Below are positions 1-12,700 of a DNA stretch of 64,000 nt, piece after piece. Numbering within the stretch: the first letter of the stretch is position 1; each line of letters opens with the position of its first letter. Made by a program: the position numbers and the translations under genes. Source of the DNA: Nymphaea colorata (lineage: Eukaryota; Streptophyta; Magnoliopsida; Nymphaeales; Nymphaeaceae); contig NC_045149.1 in assembly GCF_008831285.2 (NCBI RefSeq), forward strand, positions 994,001 through 1,058,000. The letters are read 5' to 3'. The notes under the pieces were generated by a model. It saw only the letters and a program-made list of their open reading frames with translations, was not told the origin of the DNA and searched no databases.

Positions 1-1140
1 GAGAAATTAACACTAGCTGCAAAGAGGACTTTCCACATTACTCAACCAAGCAATATTGATTAGCAACTCTTGAAATCCTTTCCTTTTGCTCTCATCTAGG
101 CTCTTAACTTTTATCATTAGCATGCAAAGGCTGAGTCACATCTACACTCCTACAAAGGGTGGAAACTGTCAAGTGGTAAAAGGTTGATGGGGCAATGTTG
201 CATTGATTTGCCATTTGTTTTCATCCTCAATTTTTTTTTTTTGGTTTTTAGAGTGCTCCAAAAAAATGAGATTTTATTTTGAAAATAAAAGAGAAAGGGA
301 CTCATGCATCGGTATGAGGATCAACCATTCCCGGTGCCTTTACCGGGGTAATCAATCCAAGAGCTATGTTTGTTCTTGATGCATTTCATTTTGGTTTAAA
401 CATCTTTTTCATTCTAAATATGGTGCGATGTTTTAGAAATATTGAAGACTTGTTATTTCAAATTCTTGAGAAAGTTTTGAAGAACATTTGCTTTGATTTT
501 TGAGTAAAATCTTGAATTGGAAGATTTTTACAAATATCATTTAAAAAAAAAACTTTAAAGGTCACATTTTTGAAGTCACTTTAGTGTTGTCTTAAGAGGT
601 TAAGTAGGTTTGAGACTTTGCTGTAATTTGGTTACTACCTATTTAGAGCTCTATCTCATTTTGCTTAAGTTCTTTTGAGAAGTGTTTGTAATCCTAAGTG
701 ATATTAGGTGAGTGTGAATGCACGAATGAATTGATCCTATATGATTAGAAGAGAATAATTCATTTCTACCATAACATACATCTAATATTTTTGTTTTTAT
801 AATTATCATAAATATTTCACAAAAAAAAATTAAAAATGGATTGGGGCTGTAGATCATCAATGATAATTCTAACATTGGGTCATTATTTGAATTTTGGTCT
901 TCATAAAGTAAGAAAATAAAAGGATCTTGAAAGAAAAATGTCTAAAAAAATGGAAAAGATGAGATACTCCCAAAAAAGAAAGAGATTTTAAAGAGCAAAT
1001 GAAAGAATTTAAAAGAGATGAAGATACATATCTTTATGTCTTTTATATGTGTGTGTGTGTGTGTGAAAAATTTTGAAAATGAAATCTTAATTGATATGGA
1101 GAGAAAAAAGACGTTCTTGAAAGAAATTGAGATTTTAAAG

Positions 1141-1142
<2 letters not shown>
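1..1142. other. AT-rich intergenic DNA, nothing recognised
   Basis: I see no coding exon, RNA gene or transposon end here. There is a short (GT)n run near 1048-1064. Open frames in this stretch are short and follow simple-sequence composition. Confidence 0.5.

Positions 1143-1227
<85 letters not shown>
1143..1227. repeat. Compound (TA)n-(GA)n microsatellite
   Basis: About 54 bases of alternating TA run directly into about 28 bases of alternating GA. The apparent open frames across it on both strands (Tyr-Ile and Glu-Arg or Ser-Leu dipeptide runs) are artefacts of the repeat. Confidence 0.95.
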
Positions 1228-1228
<1 letters not shown>

Positions 1229-2170
1229 AGACATTTGTCTTGAAAAGAAAAATAAAAGATTCTAGAAAAAAGAAATAGAACACTCATATATATGCATTCA
1301 TGTGTATATAAAAAATTTGTAAAATAAAATATAGAAACATAAAGAGAGAGAATGATGAAGAAAATCATCATGTACACATATATGTATATAACATGTATAT
1401 ACATATATATCTTATGGGATTAAAAATTAAGAAATAACTTAAAGTATTCCGACTTCAACTTTTATGTAGGCCGGAGAGAATGTTGTGCTCATGCAAGAGC
1501 CTAAGATAAGTCTCCAAACTCGCATTAGAAAGGGTTCTTGTTTTCGAAAAAAAAAAACTTTTAAAAAATATGATTTCAAATAATTAATATAAAACATTAT
1601 TATTTGTTTGTTACAAGGAAATATATTTCTTCCACCGTTGGATATGAAAAAAAATCAAACTAAATAATTAGACACTCATTAGAGTTCTTAATTGGGTGAT
1701 TAAAAGGAACACCAAACGCAAGAATGACATGAGAATGTATACTAACATATAGATATTAGTGAGAGTTTTCTCGGGTTGGACAAGCCCAAACATGAAAAAT
1801 TAACATAAGAATAAAGAGAAGAATTCCAAATCACACCCTCATTCTGGCCTTGGGTTCACATATAAATAGGAAAAATTAATCAATTATGCATGAACAATAT
1901 CTCAAAACAAAGCAACATTCAACAAAAGAAAAAACATGTTTTGATTATATAATGAAATGTTATCTCATCTTCTCATACTCTCGGTGCACTCAAAGAAAGC
2001 TTCTTGACTCCAAAAGAGAGATTTGAGAGATATCTCATATGACTATGGGGAGATGAAAAAGAGAGAAAATAAAGGAAAAAAATGTAATGAGATATTAGTC
2101 ACATACCTCTAATGAGAATGATTTAGAAGAAAACTCTTACTTCAGAAAATCTTAAAGTGGTTTCTGGTGA
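1228..2170. other. AT-rich intergenic DNA, nothing recognised
   Basis: No feature could be supported. The sequence is A-rich with scattered short direct repeats. Confidence 0.5.
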
Positions 2171-3770
2171 CTAGGGATATTACCAAAAAAGCAGCACGTC
2201 TCGTCCGCTCGTTTACCTGAGATGCCAAGGAGACAGCAACAGGATTGAGTGAAGCGTGGACGTAGCACCAGCCAAGACAACAGTCGCCGCAGGTCGGGAG
2301 GTTGCCTGAGATGCCAAGGTAGATTCGCAATAGGCAACTTTCAGGGGCTGGAGCTTCCTCCACATAGCTCAGGCGCACTTAGGCTCATTGGATTCACGAG
2401 GACGTCGAGTACGCAAGGAGCTAATGAGAAAGTAAATCTATGTTGGACCTGGGCGGCAGTGGACGAGGGACAGGGACTGGTCCCGCGATGGACGCTGATT
2501 CCGCTCATTGATCCTGTCGAAGGACAGGGGCAGCGTCACACCTCCACAGATTCCTCCTCTCTACTCGGATTCCTATGTTTTATAGCTCGTTGGGATGGTG
2601 AGAGAGTCAGGAAGACATTGAGCCCACTCTTATGAATAATCGTTACAAAGATTTTGTTTGTTGAACAGAAGTATGTTTTGTTGTGACAATAGCACAGGAA
2701 CAGGGGAACAGGCGGCCAAAAAACTGTCGACTTTGGCCAACTCCGGTCACCATTTTGGTCGAACTTGGGCACACGACAAGGATTCTACTTGAGCACTTTT
2801 TACAGTGAACAGCCATCGGTGAAAGCAGTGGCGCTGGTTTGAACAGGTCTGTCAGGGTTTTATTTCAAAACAAGAGAATGCCGCACAGGGACAGGCGGCT
2901 AGAAAACTGGTCGCGGCTCTGGTTGAGCTATGGTCTGTTGGATCTGCAACACGCCGGCGGTGTAGTTTGTGCAATATCTCAGTGATTGGTCACTGGAAGT
3001 GACAACGCCACCCAGAAGAACAACCATTGGAGGTGGCACTCTCTGCTTCGTGCGAACAATTGGAAGAGTTTTGCAGGTAGCAGATCAGTGGGAGATCTGT
3101 AAATAATGCTTTTTCTTTGACGTTGGAGATCAAAGGGGTTTTATAGAGGAGAGGGAGCCGCTTGCACGCTGCTGCCTGTTGGAGAAAAGAGGAAGCCGCC
3201 CGACCAAATGATGGTGTTGCAGCTCGCCGGAGTCCACACTGCCGCCCACAGGTTGCCCCTTTTCTGCCAAGCATGCTTGCTGGTTGCGTGTGATGCCATA
3301 TCGCCCCTCACTTTGCTGTGTTGGAAACCCACAAAGCTGCCTGGTGGTCTCCCTGCTGCTGTTCACGCAATGCCATCAGCCACCACGCCTACGTTGGACT
3401 CCGTCCGCTGCAACAATGATCAGCTGAATTCTCTATCGGGAACCAGCTCAGCCGCCTGCAGGTCGCTTGGTGCTGCACGCCTAAAGCTCGATCCATTGCT
3501 GGAAGACAAAGCATTGGAGGTTGGAGACTAACGCACGCCATCTCCTCCCTCGTTCTACAGCTCGTCGGTCGATTGAGCCCTCTGTCGGAAATACACAACG
3601 CCGCCTGGTGCCTGCCGGATCTCTCGTGCAGTCCGCCAGAACCTGCAGCAGTGGTGGTCGGAAGCTGTAGTATGCCATCCTGTTCCTCACGCATGAGAGT
3701 CGAGCAATCGACCTGGTTTGGTCGGTTTCTGAAGCATTCACTCGGTCGTCTCACCTGGGTTACATAAAAA
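2171..3770. other. GC-rich block, probable retroelement leader or LARD-like remnant
   Basis: About 1.6 kb is clearly richer in G and C than the DNA on either side and has abrupt edges. It holds internal near-repeats: tgcctgagatgccaagg-like sequence occurs twice near 2214 and 2303, and a segment around aggcggcyaraaaactg occurs near 2710 and 2893. Several overlapping open frames exist on both strands, but none carries a motif I recognise, and overlapping frames on both strands fit GC composition better than a gene. The untranslated leader of the copia element at 23.64-23.92 kb has the same GC-rich, repeat-containing character, so a retroelement origin is my inference. A degraded GC-rich gene remains possible. 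Confidence 0.35.
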
Positions 3771-5322
3771 AAATTGGGTGAAACAAGGTAGCAAGTCGGG
3801 TTTGGGTTTATACTAGACCCGTTAACATATATCTAAAGAAATGCAGGTTGAGTTTGGGTTTAAATCTCATGTCTAAGTCTTGAATTTGTGTTTGGCTAAA
3901 CAAACCTGGGTTTAAAGATTTATTTTGGATGGAACAATTGCTAAGTTGTTCTGGATCTAGGTTTTAAATCTAAATAATAAAACACAGTCTTTTTTTTTGA
4001 AAAATTTGGGGTGATGACACCATTACAAGAAAATACAAAAATTGTTCTGTGAAAGCCATAGTGACAATGATATTCTTGATAAGTAATCATAGTAAAGTTG
4101 GTATATACTTAACTGGGTTTTTGTGAGCAATAGCTATTCAATAGCTTTAGCATCTGTATGCCTTCTCTCTCTCTCTCTCTCTCTCTTTTTCTCTACTCCA
4201 TGAAATATTTATAGGTTGGCATTTCTTCATGAAATGGTTGAACATTACAATTGCTTAACTGGTTCACTTATTTGAGTAAAATTTTTAGCTTTTTAATTGT
4301 AAGTTTTACTTTTGATGCCAGAGCTAGGATAATTGATTGATGAAATTATGAAATTCTTTTGAATATTTTGACAAATTGTAATGATTGTTTTTTTAATGAA
4401 ATTTGCATAATTTTTATGTCTATAGTTATGACATGTATTGATATGCATGATCATTAGTGATGCAAAATTTTTCACATGGTAGCATTACTGACAAAAAAAG
4501 TTGTGTTCTTGAAAAACTTTTAATGATGCAATGTCAAGTGTTAGTGAAAGTTATTCTATGATGTGGCACCTTCAATGACACAACAAAGTGCATTACACTT
4601 GTGTTGACCTTTTAAAAGACTAGCCCTTCCTGTCAATAGACGTGACTATCCAGCCACCCACCCATCCACCAACCTTTCTAATGTTTTGGTAGTTCATATG
4701 TCATGCCTTTTAATGTCACTGAATGTAAATCATCTCTAAGACCTTTCCCATGTCAATTAATTATAAGAAGTGTGAATTTTATTGATGTTGTTGTTCGCAC
4801 TAGTAATCAATGTACAATCAGCCCACTTCATTATAGTTTAGTTCCTTGACATCAAAAGACTTCTGAAGCAAACCTTGTCCCCCTAATTTCCTTCTCTCTC
4901 CTTCTTCTAATTTCTTTCTCTATTACTTTGTTGATGTTGCGTAGATCAGTAGACTCGTTAGTCGCTATATCAATTTTACTCTAATCCTATATCTACATTA
5001 AGATTCTACTTCTACATGAGATTCCATAAGGTTCCAACATAGAATAATTCTGGCCTAATATGCAACTTGAGTGAGGTTGCAAAAAACAGCTAATTATTGA
5101 ATTGATTTGTCCAATCTCAAAATGTTCTAGCATTGAACTTGGGATCAATGATAAACATTATAGCAGGGTTCTACTAATGAACAAGGAATCTCAATTCTCT
5201 CTAGGCTGGTAATGTTCCATGCAATAATTCCCATTCCATATTTGTAGCTATGAGGGACTCATGTGCCTCACTTATGTCCTCTTGATCTAACTCCTAACAA
5301 GCTATCTGGGGACGAAAATTAC
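3771..5322. other. AT-rich intergenic DNA with a (CT)n run
   Basis: A (CT)n microsatellite lies at 4164-4186. Near 4020 the sequence resembles a CACTA-type terminus (ccattacaagaaaat), and similar 'agtgac' words recur to about 4.6 kb, but no matching opposite end could be fixed. Nothing else was recognised. Confidence 0.4.
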
Positions 5323-5517
5323 CTCCATTCTTTCAGCAGTCAGGTTACCATCTAGAGACTGACATTTGTTCCCTTCATACTTACTACTTCCCTTCGGTTG
5401 GTTGTCACTCTTCTTGTAATTGATTGAGTTTGTGATTTCACCCAGTGGCTTTCTCTTTTTCCCTTTGAGAGCTCTAGAGTATGGCCTTGGAGACATTACG
5501 TGATCTTTTTCATACAT
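5323..5517 (-). CDS. Candidate exon of an unidentified nuclear-type protein
   Basis: The minus strand is open and reads like real protein: Arg-Ala-Leu followed by Lys/Arg-rich residues, then KRKPLGEITNS, then a hydrophilic stretch. It ends at a good splice donor (GAG|GTAATT), with the last exon base at 5323. The acceptor is uncertain; an AG near 5495 is possible. The KR-rich stretch next to PLGEITN resembles motifs in nuclear and cell-cycle proteins, but I cannot name a family. No partner exon in a consistent phase was found, so it may be an orphan or pseudo-exon. Confidence 0.3.
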
Positions 5518-5970
5518 ATCTCACACATAAACTCAACTTAGACATATGATCTCCTTATTTTTTCCTTGGAGAGTGAGTTTCTAGTTTATTTTGTTGACTT
5601 TGGTCCCTTACATAATCATCATTTTCTCTATTTTTTAGGATACAAGAGAGCTACCTATCAAGGTCAAATTCTTATTCAGCAAGAAAATATATTGGATTGA
5701 AACTTGCACATAGCGTTATCGAGAAGATCATTCTTGAAAGGCAAGAGTAACATAGGCTCTGAATCTGCACGAATGGGGTACTGAACCTCTCAAATCCTTC
5801 CGTTGAGAATGCACTCCCTTTCCCTCATATGATATATATAATGTAATGTTTCAGGCACTCTATACTTTAGTCACTTCTTTTCATTCATACTTCTAGCCAT
5901 CCAGCTTTGATTGCCCACACCAGTGCCATATGTCGGTCTTCTATTTGTGATGCACTTGGAGACCTTCACT

Positions 5971-6167
5971 CAGGGGCGGAGCCAGGATTTTCTTCAGGGG
6001 CGGGCCGACTGTTTGATCTCTGGATCCGAGTAGGGCCAAACTGAATTTTAATACAAAAAAATACATTACGTAATTAAAAAATATTATTTTTTTTAATATA
6101 AAAAAAAAATCATTGGTTGGGGTGGGGCCATGGCCTAGGCGCCCCCCCCCCCTTCCCTCCGCCCCTG
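5971..6167. mobile_element. hAT-type MITE (CAGGGGCGGAG TIRs) with perfect 8-bp TSD
   Basis: The element begins caggggcggagccagg and ends ctccgcccctg, giving an 11-bp perfect terminal inverted repeat. It is flanked on both sides by the identical 8-bp direct repeat ccttcact (5963-5970 and 6168-6175). An 8-bp duplication and a CAGGGGCGG end are characteristic of a widespread plant non-autonomous hAT family. The 197-bp interior has an AT-rich centre and no coding capacity. Confidence 0.9.
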
Positions 6168-6240
6168 CCTTCACTACTGACCAAGTTCCCCTTTATTCCT
6201 TCTAGTCACCTTCCGTGTTTGTTCTTCCAAACCCATGCAG

Positions 6241-6282
6241 TTTGCTAAGTTAGATGGAAAAATTCTTTGCATCTTGAACAAA
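6241..6282 (+). CDS. Possible additional upstream exon of the 7.5-8.8 kb gene
   Basis: A 42-base segment follows a good acceptor (cccatgcag) and is open for 14 codons (FAKLDGKILCILNK). It ends at a weak donor (AAA|GTTTAA) in phase 0, the phase needed by the exon at 7508. Only the phase match and acceptor quality support it. The MITE at 5971-6167 lies 73 bases upstream, in what would be the intron. Confidence 0.25.
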
Positions 6283-7230
6283 GTTTAATTGCTTGTTCAT
6301 AAACAATCTCTTGTAGTAGAAGCCCCTTCATCAGTCAGTTCTCAGCTAAATTAAACTTACTGGATTTCAATGCATGAAAAATTTTGGTTATAATTTAGCC
6401 AAATTTGGATCTTGGAAAATTATATCCCAGTTGAAATGCAAATTCAAAACCAATTGAGTTTGATAAAGTAAATCTTGAATGCCTTTCCAAATCAAACCAA
6501 ATGAAATTTCAATAAATATGATCCTCATTTAGTCTTGTCCTAAAATCAAGGCCTAAACTCCCTTTTAGGACCATCCTAGGTTAGACGACTTTTATTTCTT
6601 CCATTTAAACCCTAAAAAAAATCCATAATCTGTCATTCATCACATTCCATAAATTGGGAAAAAAGGAACAAATAATTTGAGCTGATTTAGTGTATCATAG
6701 AAGTGTCCATGTTCAGTCGTAATGTCTATGCACAAACCCTACCAAGTTTAACCATAATCATCACAATTTTCACCTTCCTTCAAAAGTAAAAAGTGTTTTG
6801 ACCCCTTCTATTTAAGAGAAGTGATAGTGTAAATTAGATTTGTCTTCTTATTTTCAGCCTTTTCTCTAGAAGTTCAAAATTCTGACAAGCGACATTGAAT
6901 ACTTGTAAAGCTGAAACACATTTTACACTCAAGAGGCAGTCGAGACTACTAATGGTTCAAAAAAACCTTTGGAAAAAAGCTACATGTAAGCCATGGCCTT
7001 GATCTTGAACTTCAATGTTTTTAGTTGTACTTATTAAATTTAACAATATGGTGCTGAACTGCAAAATTGATTTGACAAAGATGAACCTTTTGGTTGCTTT
7101 TCTTTGTTGTGTAATTTTAAAATGTTCTAAAATTTTTTCTTGTCTACATGTCATTTTAGCTCATTGTTTGCATCCTAAAATTTTGGTATTACAAAAAGCA
7201 TTACATATAGACTTCAACGCTGTGATACCA

Positions 7231-7440
7231 TGTTACTTAGAGAGATAGGGAAGAAAAAGATGGGAACGTGAGGAAGAAAGGGAGTAAGAAGCAGTCTCAT
7301 TATCTACGGCTGCTTTTCTTCCTTAGAATAAATACTGATTAGGGTTATATCTAACCCCTTACATAAAGAGTCCAATAAGAAAGTAAAATTCAAAAAGCTA
7401 CCTAATAATAAAGTTTTAAAATACAGTAAACCTCAAACCA
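7231..7440 (-). mobile_element. Copia-type LTR fragment with adjacent primer-binding site, reverse orientation
   Basis: The complement of the bases just left of 7231 reads TGGTATCACAGC, a variant of the usual copia tRNA-Met primer-binding site. The sequence then starts tgttac and ends caaacca, so on the minus strand it has the TG...CA form of an LTR. No polypurine tract, pol sequence or second LTR is visible beside it. The right edge is a guess based on the CA terminus. Confidence 0.4.
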
Positions 7441-7507
7441 GTCCATTTTCTGAAAGCACTAGTGCTATTATCACTTGCAAATTGAGGTATCTTCTTGGTC
7501 ATCGCAG

Positions 7508-8834
7508 GAGTTTTCCCCAGGTTCAAATGGGCGAATGAATACCATGGGTGTCTATGTATGTGATCTGCTACTTGAACAGGTCAGTACTGCAGCTGCTTCA
7601 CTTATTATTTATTACAGAAGAAACCATCTAAGTGCAGACTATTTTTAAAATTGTTGAGCTTGACTGATCCTCCTCTCTACTGAATACTGAAATAAAATGA
7701 GTAGCAATATCATATGAATTGATCTTTCACAATAATCTGGACTTGGATTTGATCATTCACAATAGCAGTTGCCATGTAGTGGTTTTGGTCAATGACTAGG
7801 CCAGTCAGTTGGTGTGGATGTACTGCGAGAAGAGAGCACACCTCTATCTGCAGAACTGTGTAAGGTTTGTAATGTTGCTCTTGAGTAAAAGTGCTTGCTC
7901 CAAGGCAATACTATTGACAAACACTTTTTTTTTTTTGTAAATTCTAATGCTGAACTACTATTTAGTTTGAAATGATTTAACATTTTCCTGTTCTCATATG
8001 TCATTTGATATTCCTGTCTTTTAGCTACATCTTTTTTTTTATATGCATAACCTATGACTTGACTACAAACCCCAAAAACCAATATGTTCATGATACTGCC
8101 CATTGTTCTATGATATTTGCTTAAATTGTTAACCGTTCAAGGTTTGTTGTTAAGGTAGTTGGATTGCATCCTAGTAAATATTGGGAGGGAAATCAAACAG
8201 TCGGTTTAGAATGTTATACATGGCAACTGAATGTTGGTTATGTTAAAAAATCTTTTGCATTACGTCCAGTTGTATGGAGGTTTTAAAATTTTAAATTCTT
8301 TTATGCTTGGGCCTCAGTAGTACTACTTTTTAAGTTTTAAAGAATTTTTGTTACTTGGTACATGTCACATGGGCTCACACCCAGCAGTTGTTGGAACTGT
8401 CCACAGTCTGATTATTTTTGTTTGTGCCTAGTAACACTGGTTCGTTGCAAAAATTGGATAGTTGATCCAAAATCCTTATGGGGTTATGTTGTCATAAATT
8501 GTTCGTTTGGATAACCTTCACTTCAATGGTTGTTTTCTGCAGCTTAGCATCAAAGATGGATATCCTCATTAGCAGCTTGCCAGATGGTAGAATTTAAGAT
8601 GTGATTTTCATTGCTTACACGGCATTGGAAACTTTAGACCTGAAATATAGCGATTCCTCTAATAGCCGAAGACTTTAGTCATTTCCTTGGGATAGATTCC
8701 AATAATTCGTGACTCCTTGAAAATGTTCTGTTGCAGAAGTTTGGGTGGTTCAAATTTTAACACGAAAACTAAAAACCCACAAGGATATGTCATCAGATGG
8801 TTCGAGTTTCTATACCAGAGTCAAGCAGATGTAA
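7508..8834 (+). CDS. 3' exons of an unidentified spliced plant gene
   Basis: Four segments join in a consistent phase: 7508-7579 (24 codons, ends phase 0 at AACAG|GTCAGT), 7800-7864 (ends phase 2 at GTAAG|GTTTGT), 8543-8586 (acceptor tgttttctgcag, ends phase 1 at GATG|GTAGAA) and 8737-8834 (acceptor tctgttgcag, stop TAA at 8832). The joined tail reads like a real soluble protein, with stretches such as NTMGVYVCDLLLEQ, MDILISSLPD and EVWVVQILTRKLKTHKD. No transmembrane run or known motif is visible and I do not recognise the family. The phase agreement across three introns and the good acceptors are the evidence. The 7800 acceptor (gactag) is the weakest point. The 5' part is not found. A copia LTR fragment sits in the intervening DNA upstream of the first exon. 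Confidence 0.5.
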
Positions 8835-9419
8835 TCTGATGACGTTATTCTGGACAGTGCATCCGTTGACAGGTCCCCCTCGTTGCTTTTGTTCTTGCTT
8901 CCCACGACCTTTTCTTTCTTTCTTTACATGGTTGTCAAATATGCATCCTCCAAGCCTGTTTTCAATGGCTCCAACTTAATCCTTCGGCCGGTGAACATCA
9001 ATGCGACAATATTTTCTCCATTCTGTGAAATGAATTTTGAGTACCATGTATAGGAAAATGTCTTGGCATTTGTGGTGGACCATGACTAAGGGGGGCTTGT
9101 GATCTTTTGTAAGGAGGAAATATTCTCTGCAGATCTGGATCTTCCTCATACATATGACGGATGCCCCAACAATGTGAAACAACAATGTGATGGCTTCAAA
9201 ATTAATTGTGTCTGTACAAGATTTTGAAATCAAGACTTTAGCGAGTCGATGGCCGACTTTTTGTTCTTTTACATCTCATACTAACATGCTTTCTTTTGCA
9301 GATTAGGGGCAGAAGCAACTGACAGAGCAAAGCACTGTAAAATGTTACTGATTCTTTTGTATTGTTGTAATCACGTTTCAATGTACTGTATATAGGAAAA
9401 ACAAACCAACAACAATCAG
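8835..9419. other. 3' flank of the 7.5-8.8 kb gene
   Basis: This probably contains the 3' untranslated region. An acceptor-like sequence (ttcttttgcag) at about 9300 is followed by a short stretch with no coding signal and a run resembling a polyadenylation region near 9340-9400. Nothing else was recognised. Confidence 0.3.
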
Positions 9420-9775
9420 TGGCCCAAATTTTGTGGCACTGGTAATGAAAAAATTAGTTACGCAAACCTTACGCATTGGCGGTCTTTGTTTTTCAACTAC
9501 AACTTTGGTGGCACAATTTCCATCTTCAGTAATGTCAAGTAACGCAACTAAACATTATTAGTGACGCAACAGCTTGCGCTACAATAAGTTATGAACAACG
9601 CAGAAAGAACGTCAGAACTAATTATCATTGACGCATAGCGCTTTCATTACTTTTTCTTTCAGTGACAGGCCTACAGTGACAAATGTAGCGGCACAGTATT
9701 TCTGTCATTGAAAATTTTTAGTAGCTCATCTCATTAACTGCGTCACTAAATCTTATGACTATTATAGTGCCCACA
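9420..9775. mobile_element. Possible non-autonomous CACTA-like element
   Basis: The interval is dense in the word gtgacgc and its variants in both orientations. Near 9755-9765 it has ctattatagtg, the complement of a CACTATAATAG-type terminus. Repeated gtgacg words near the ends are typical of plant CACTA derivatives. I could not fix a matching left terminus or a 3-bp TSD, so the call is tentative. Confidence 0.3.
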
Positions 9776-12700
9776 TGCATGTAGTTGGTAGGGAAAATAT
9801 TTAAAAATATGCTTGAAAAAGATTCATCAAAAGAAAGCGATGAATTGCACTTAGGGCTTGAGATTGAACTGATGGAAGGTAAGTTATGAGCTCCTAGATG
9901 ATATTGCTGGATAATGATGTCCCTAATGCTAGAAGTGATGGTTCCTTGCACCAGAATCCTACCAAGTCTTCAGGTGGCGCAGGCGAACATTTGACAAGCA
10001 GGTGCTGGGTCTTCAGGAAGGGCTTCGAAGAACTGACTTTCTTCCAAGGCCTTGAAATGAGAAGGAAATACGTTGGATTACTGGATGAGGGAGTACTTGA
10101 AATGGGCTAGAAGTATGGATGCTTGGGGAAGAAAACAGTGAGCTTGAGAGAATCAAAGGGCCTCAAACGGAAGTTGGAATTATCCTCTCTCTTTCCCCCT
10201 TAGAAATTAAGAGGTATATATAGCCATTTCCCATCAATTAAAATGGGATACTTGGTGCAAGGAACCGTGCCAAGTGGTCCAAAATCCAAAACTCAAAACA
10301 GATCCACGGTCTGAAATATCAAATTGATTTTAAATTCTTTAGGATCCGAAAATCGGATTCTCTAGATCCAAATGCAAGGCCGTATTCATGTCTGAATATG
10401 GGACCCAAAATATAATTCTTTATCAAAGTCATGTCAGACCTGAGATCCGAAAGTTGAAGTTCAAATCTAGAACCAAGAAAGATATTTGGAATCCAGAAAA
10501 TAATATATATATATATATAAAAGCAAATAAACAAATCATTTGCAAAATTCATAAAAAGATTTTTTTTTTTGTTGCAAAATCTTATTAATGGATGCACACA
10601 CAAAGTGGCATCATCACCCATGATCATAAAAAATTTGCAATCATGATGAAATCTTTAAATCAATTGGCTAAATAAGAATAATATCGGACACAATATCTCT
10701 CGCCGTTAGCCAAATGAATTTGTCAATTGCTTATTTGCAAGAGAAGACGTTCCTCCAAACACTATTGACCATCAAGATTGTAATCCTTGTGGCCAATCCC
10801 ATAACTGCAATCCCATCTTTATTATTTTAGAAGTAAAAAAAAAAAAAAACCTAGTTTTACTATTCTGGATCGTGACTCCAACCATGAGTCCATTCTATAG
10901 GTAAACATTAGTTTTTGGAGTTCGACTTGGACTTTTTACTTAGATTCAAATCTGGGTTCAAGATCCAGGGGCAAGGACTTGGATCAAGTTAATTTTGGGA
11001 TCTAGAGCTTGGATATAGATCCAGTCTCAGATCTAGGGTCCTTTGTTGGACTTCGATTTTTGGATCTAGATTTCAAATGTTGGCATGAATTTGATTTTCA
11101 TTTTAGGCCTAGGAAATGGCCCTAAATTTGGATCTAAAGATTGAAATCGACACATGGGCTTAGGTTCTCGTTTTAGTTTCTGATATTTTAATTTTACTGC
11201 TTAGATTTGGATCTAGGTCCTTGTAGTTATGGTTTAGGATGATTCTAGAGCTTTGAACTTTGGCCCCTTTAGTATCAGGGGTTGGATCCCTAGGTGTTTG
11301 GATCTGGAGTTTGGCCTTCCACCGTTGAGCAAAATGGCGAATGGCAGAGGCCAATTCATGCAAAATGCCTAGGACAACAATCTAGAAACAAAGTTAGAAA
11401 ATTAGCCAAGTCAACAATAACCGATCTCTGAGCGGTTTATACAATAGATGGAGCAGGAATTTTTAGGCAACCAATCTTCGTTTCAATTCAAGGGGATTAC
11501 TGATAAGCAGGGGTGTCATGTCATGTCACGGGTAAGCTCAATATTATAAGGAATGGAGGGGAAAGGGTGGGAGGTTCAACAATACCAGGGTAAGGGTAAA
11601 GTGGAGAAGCTTTGGCAGAGGCGTAACTCTTTAGAAAAAACTGTTTAAAAAAGAAAAAACTTTTAGGACAAAATGATTTTTGCTAAAAACCGGCTTCTTA
11701 AAAACCAATTTTTGAAGGCGTCATCTGTATGTTTGGTTGGGCATGACGCAAGTGAAAACCCTGGTAGGGGGTAATTTTTTCTCTCACATAAGAAAATGGC
11801 ATTTCATTTCATTAGGAAGAAAATAAGTCGTCCACATGTAAAAGTTTTATTTACGTTATCGGCATTGAATAGCACATTTTGGGCCCCCAGCAGTCCATGC
11901 ATTTGTCCTTTGTGGGACATTTGAACCAGAATTGTGTTTTTCTTCAAGGGAATTTTTTAAAAACATGAAGTAAATATTTTTTAAGGACTAATAAATGTTA
12001 ATTATAATTTTTTTAACAACAGAAAACACCTAACACTAATGCCCCCTATTTTAGATACTGTCGGTCAGCCCACAACTTAAGCCATGTCAAATGAATGAAT
12101 AGGTCGGTTATAGAGCTCCCTTGGTCTTAGGTAGGGAGAGGGTTGCTCGATGCGCCTGTATATGACATGCGGGCCCCTGGCCCACCCCATAATACTGGGT
12201 CACAGGTCCTTCCACATCACTAGGGCTGTTCAACCAGTCCAACTAACTCAAGTCGATAAATTTGACTTGAGCTAGTAAACAAGTCGAGTTCAAGTTGAGA
12301 AATGAATTCTAGCACATAAGCGAGTCAAACTCAAGTTAAGCGAGCTCTGCTTGTTTAAACTTGGTTAAAATAGAAAAATAAAATGTATAGAATAAATCTC
12401 CGAAAGTTATGACGAAGGATATAAGCACGTGACTGGCAGGACGTTGAGTCATGATGAAAGGCCATGTAGTGTACTTTTTTTTTTTTTGGGTAATCAGCTT
12501 CGGATCTGTCTATGGAGTTTTGAACAAATTACTTTCCATCACTCAACTATAATTAGAATTAGCCAGGTTTCTACAAGCTCTGCATCTTTCCCCTTAGCAA
12601 CGTGGATGGAGCCCTTGTTGGTAATATTTAGATGAGATGTCATGCTATCAAATTGCTCACTAAGGTAACCTAAATTTTCTAATTGGGACTAACTATTAAT

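Noticed and set aside
1018-1404. Open frames rich in Tyr-Ile and Ser-Leu dipeptides
   Set aside because: They are products of the (TA)n-(GA)n microsatellite, not genes.
3208-3754. Overlapping open frames of 100-121 codons on both strands
   Set aside because: GC-rich composition suppresses stops on both strands and no motif or splice structure supports either.
5680-5790. Minus-strand exon-like reading (SEPMLLLPFKNDLLDNAM) ending in a stop
   Set aside because: It would be a terminal exon, but it lies upstream of the 5.3-kb exon candidate on the same strand, and no partner exon in phase was found.
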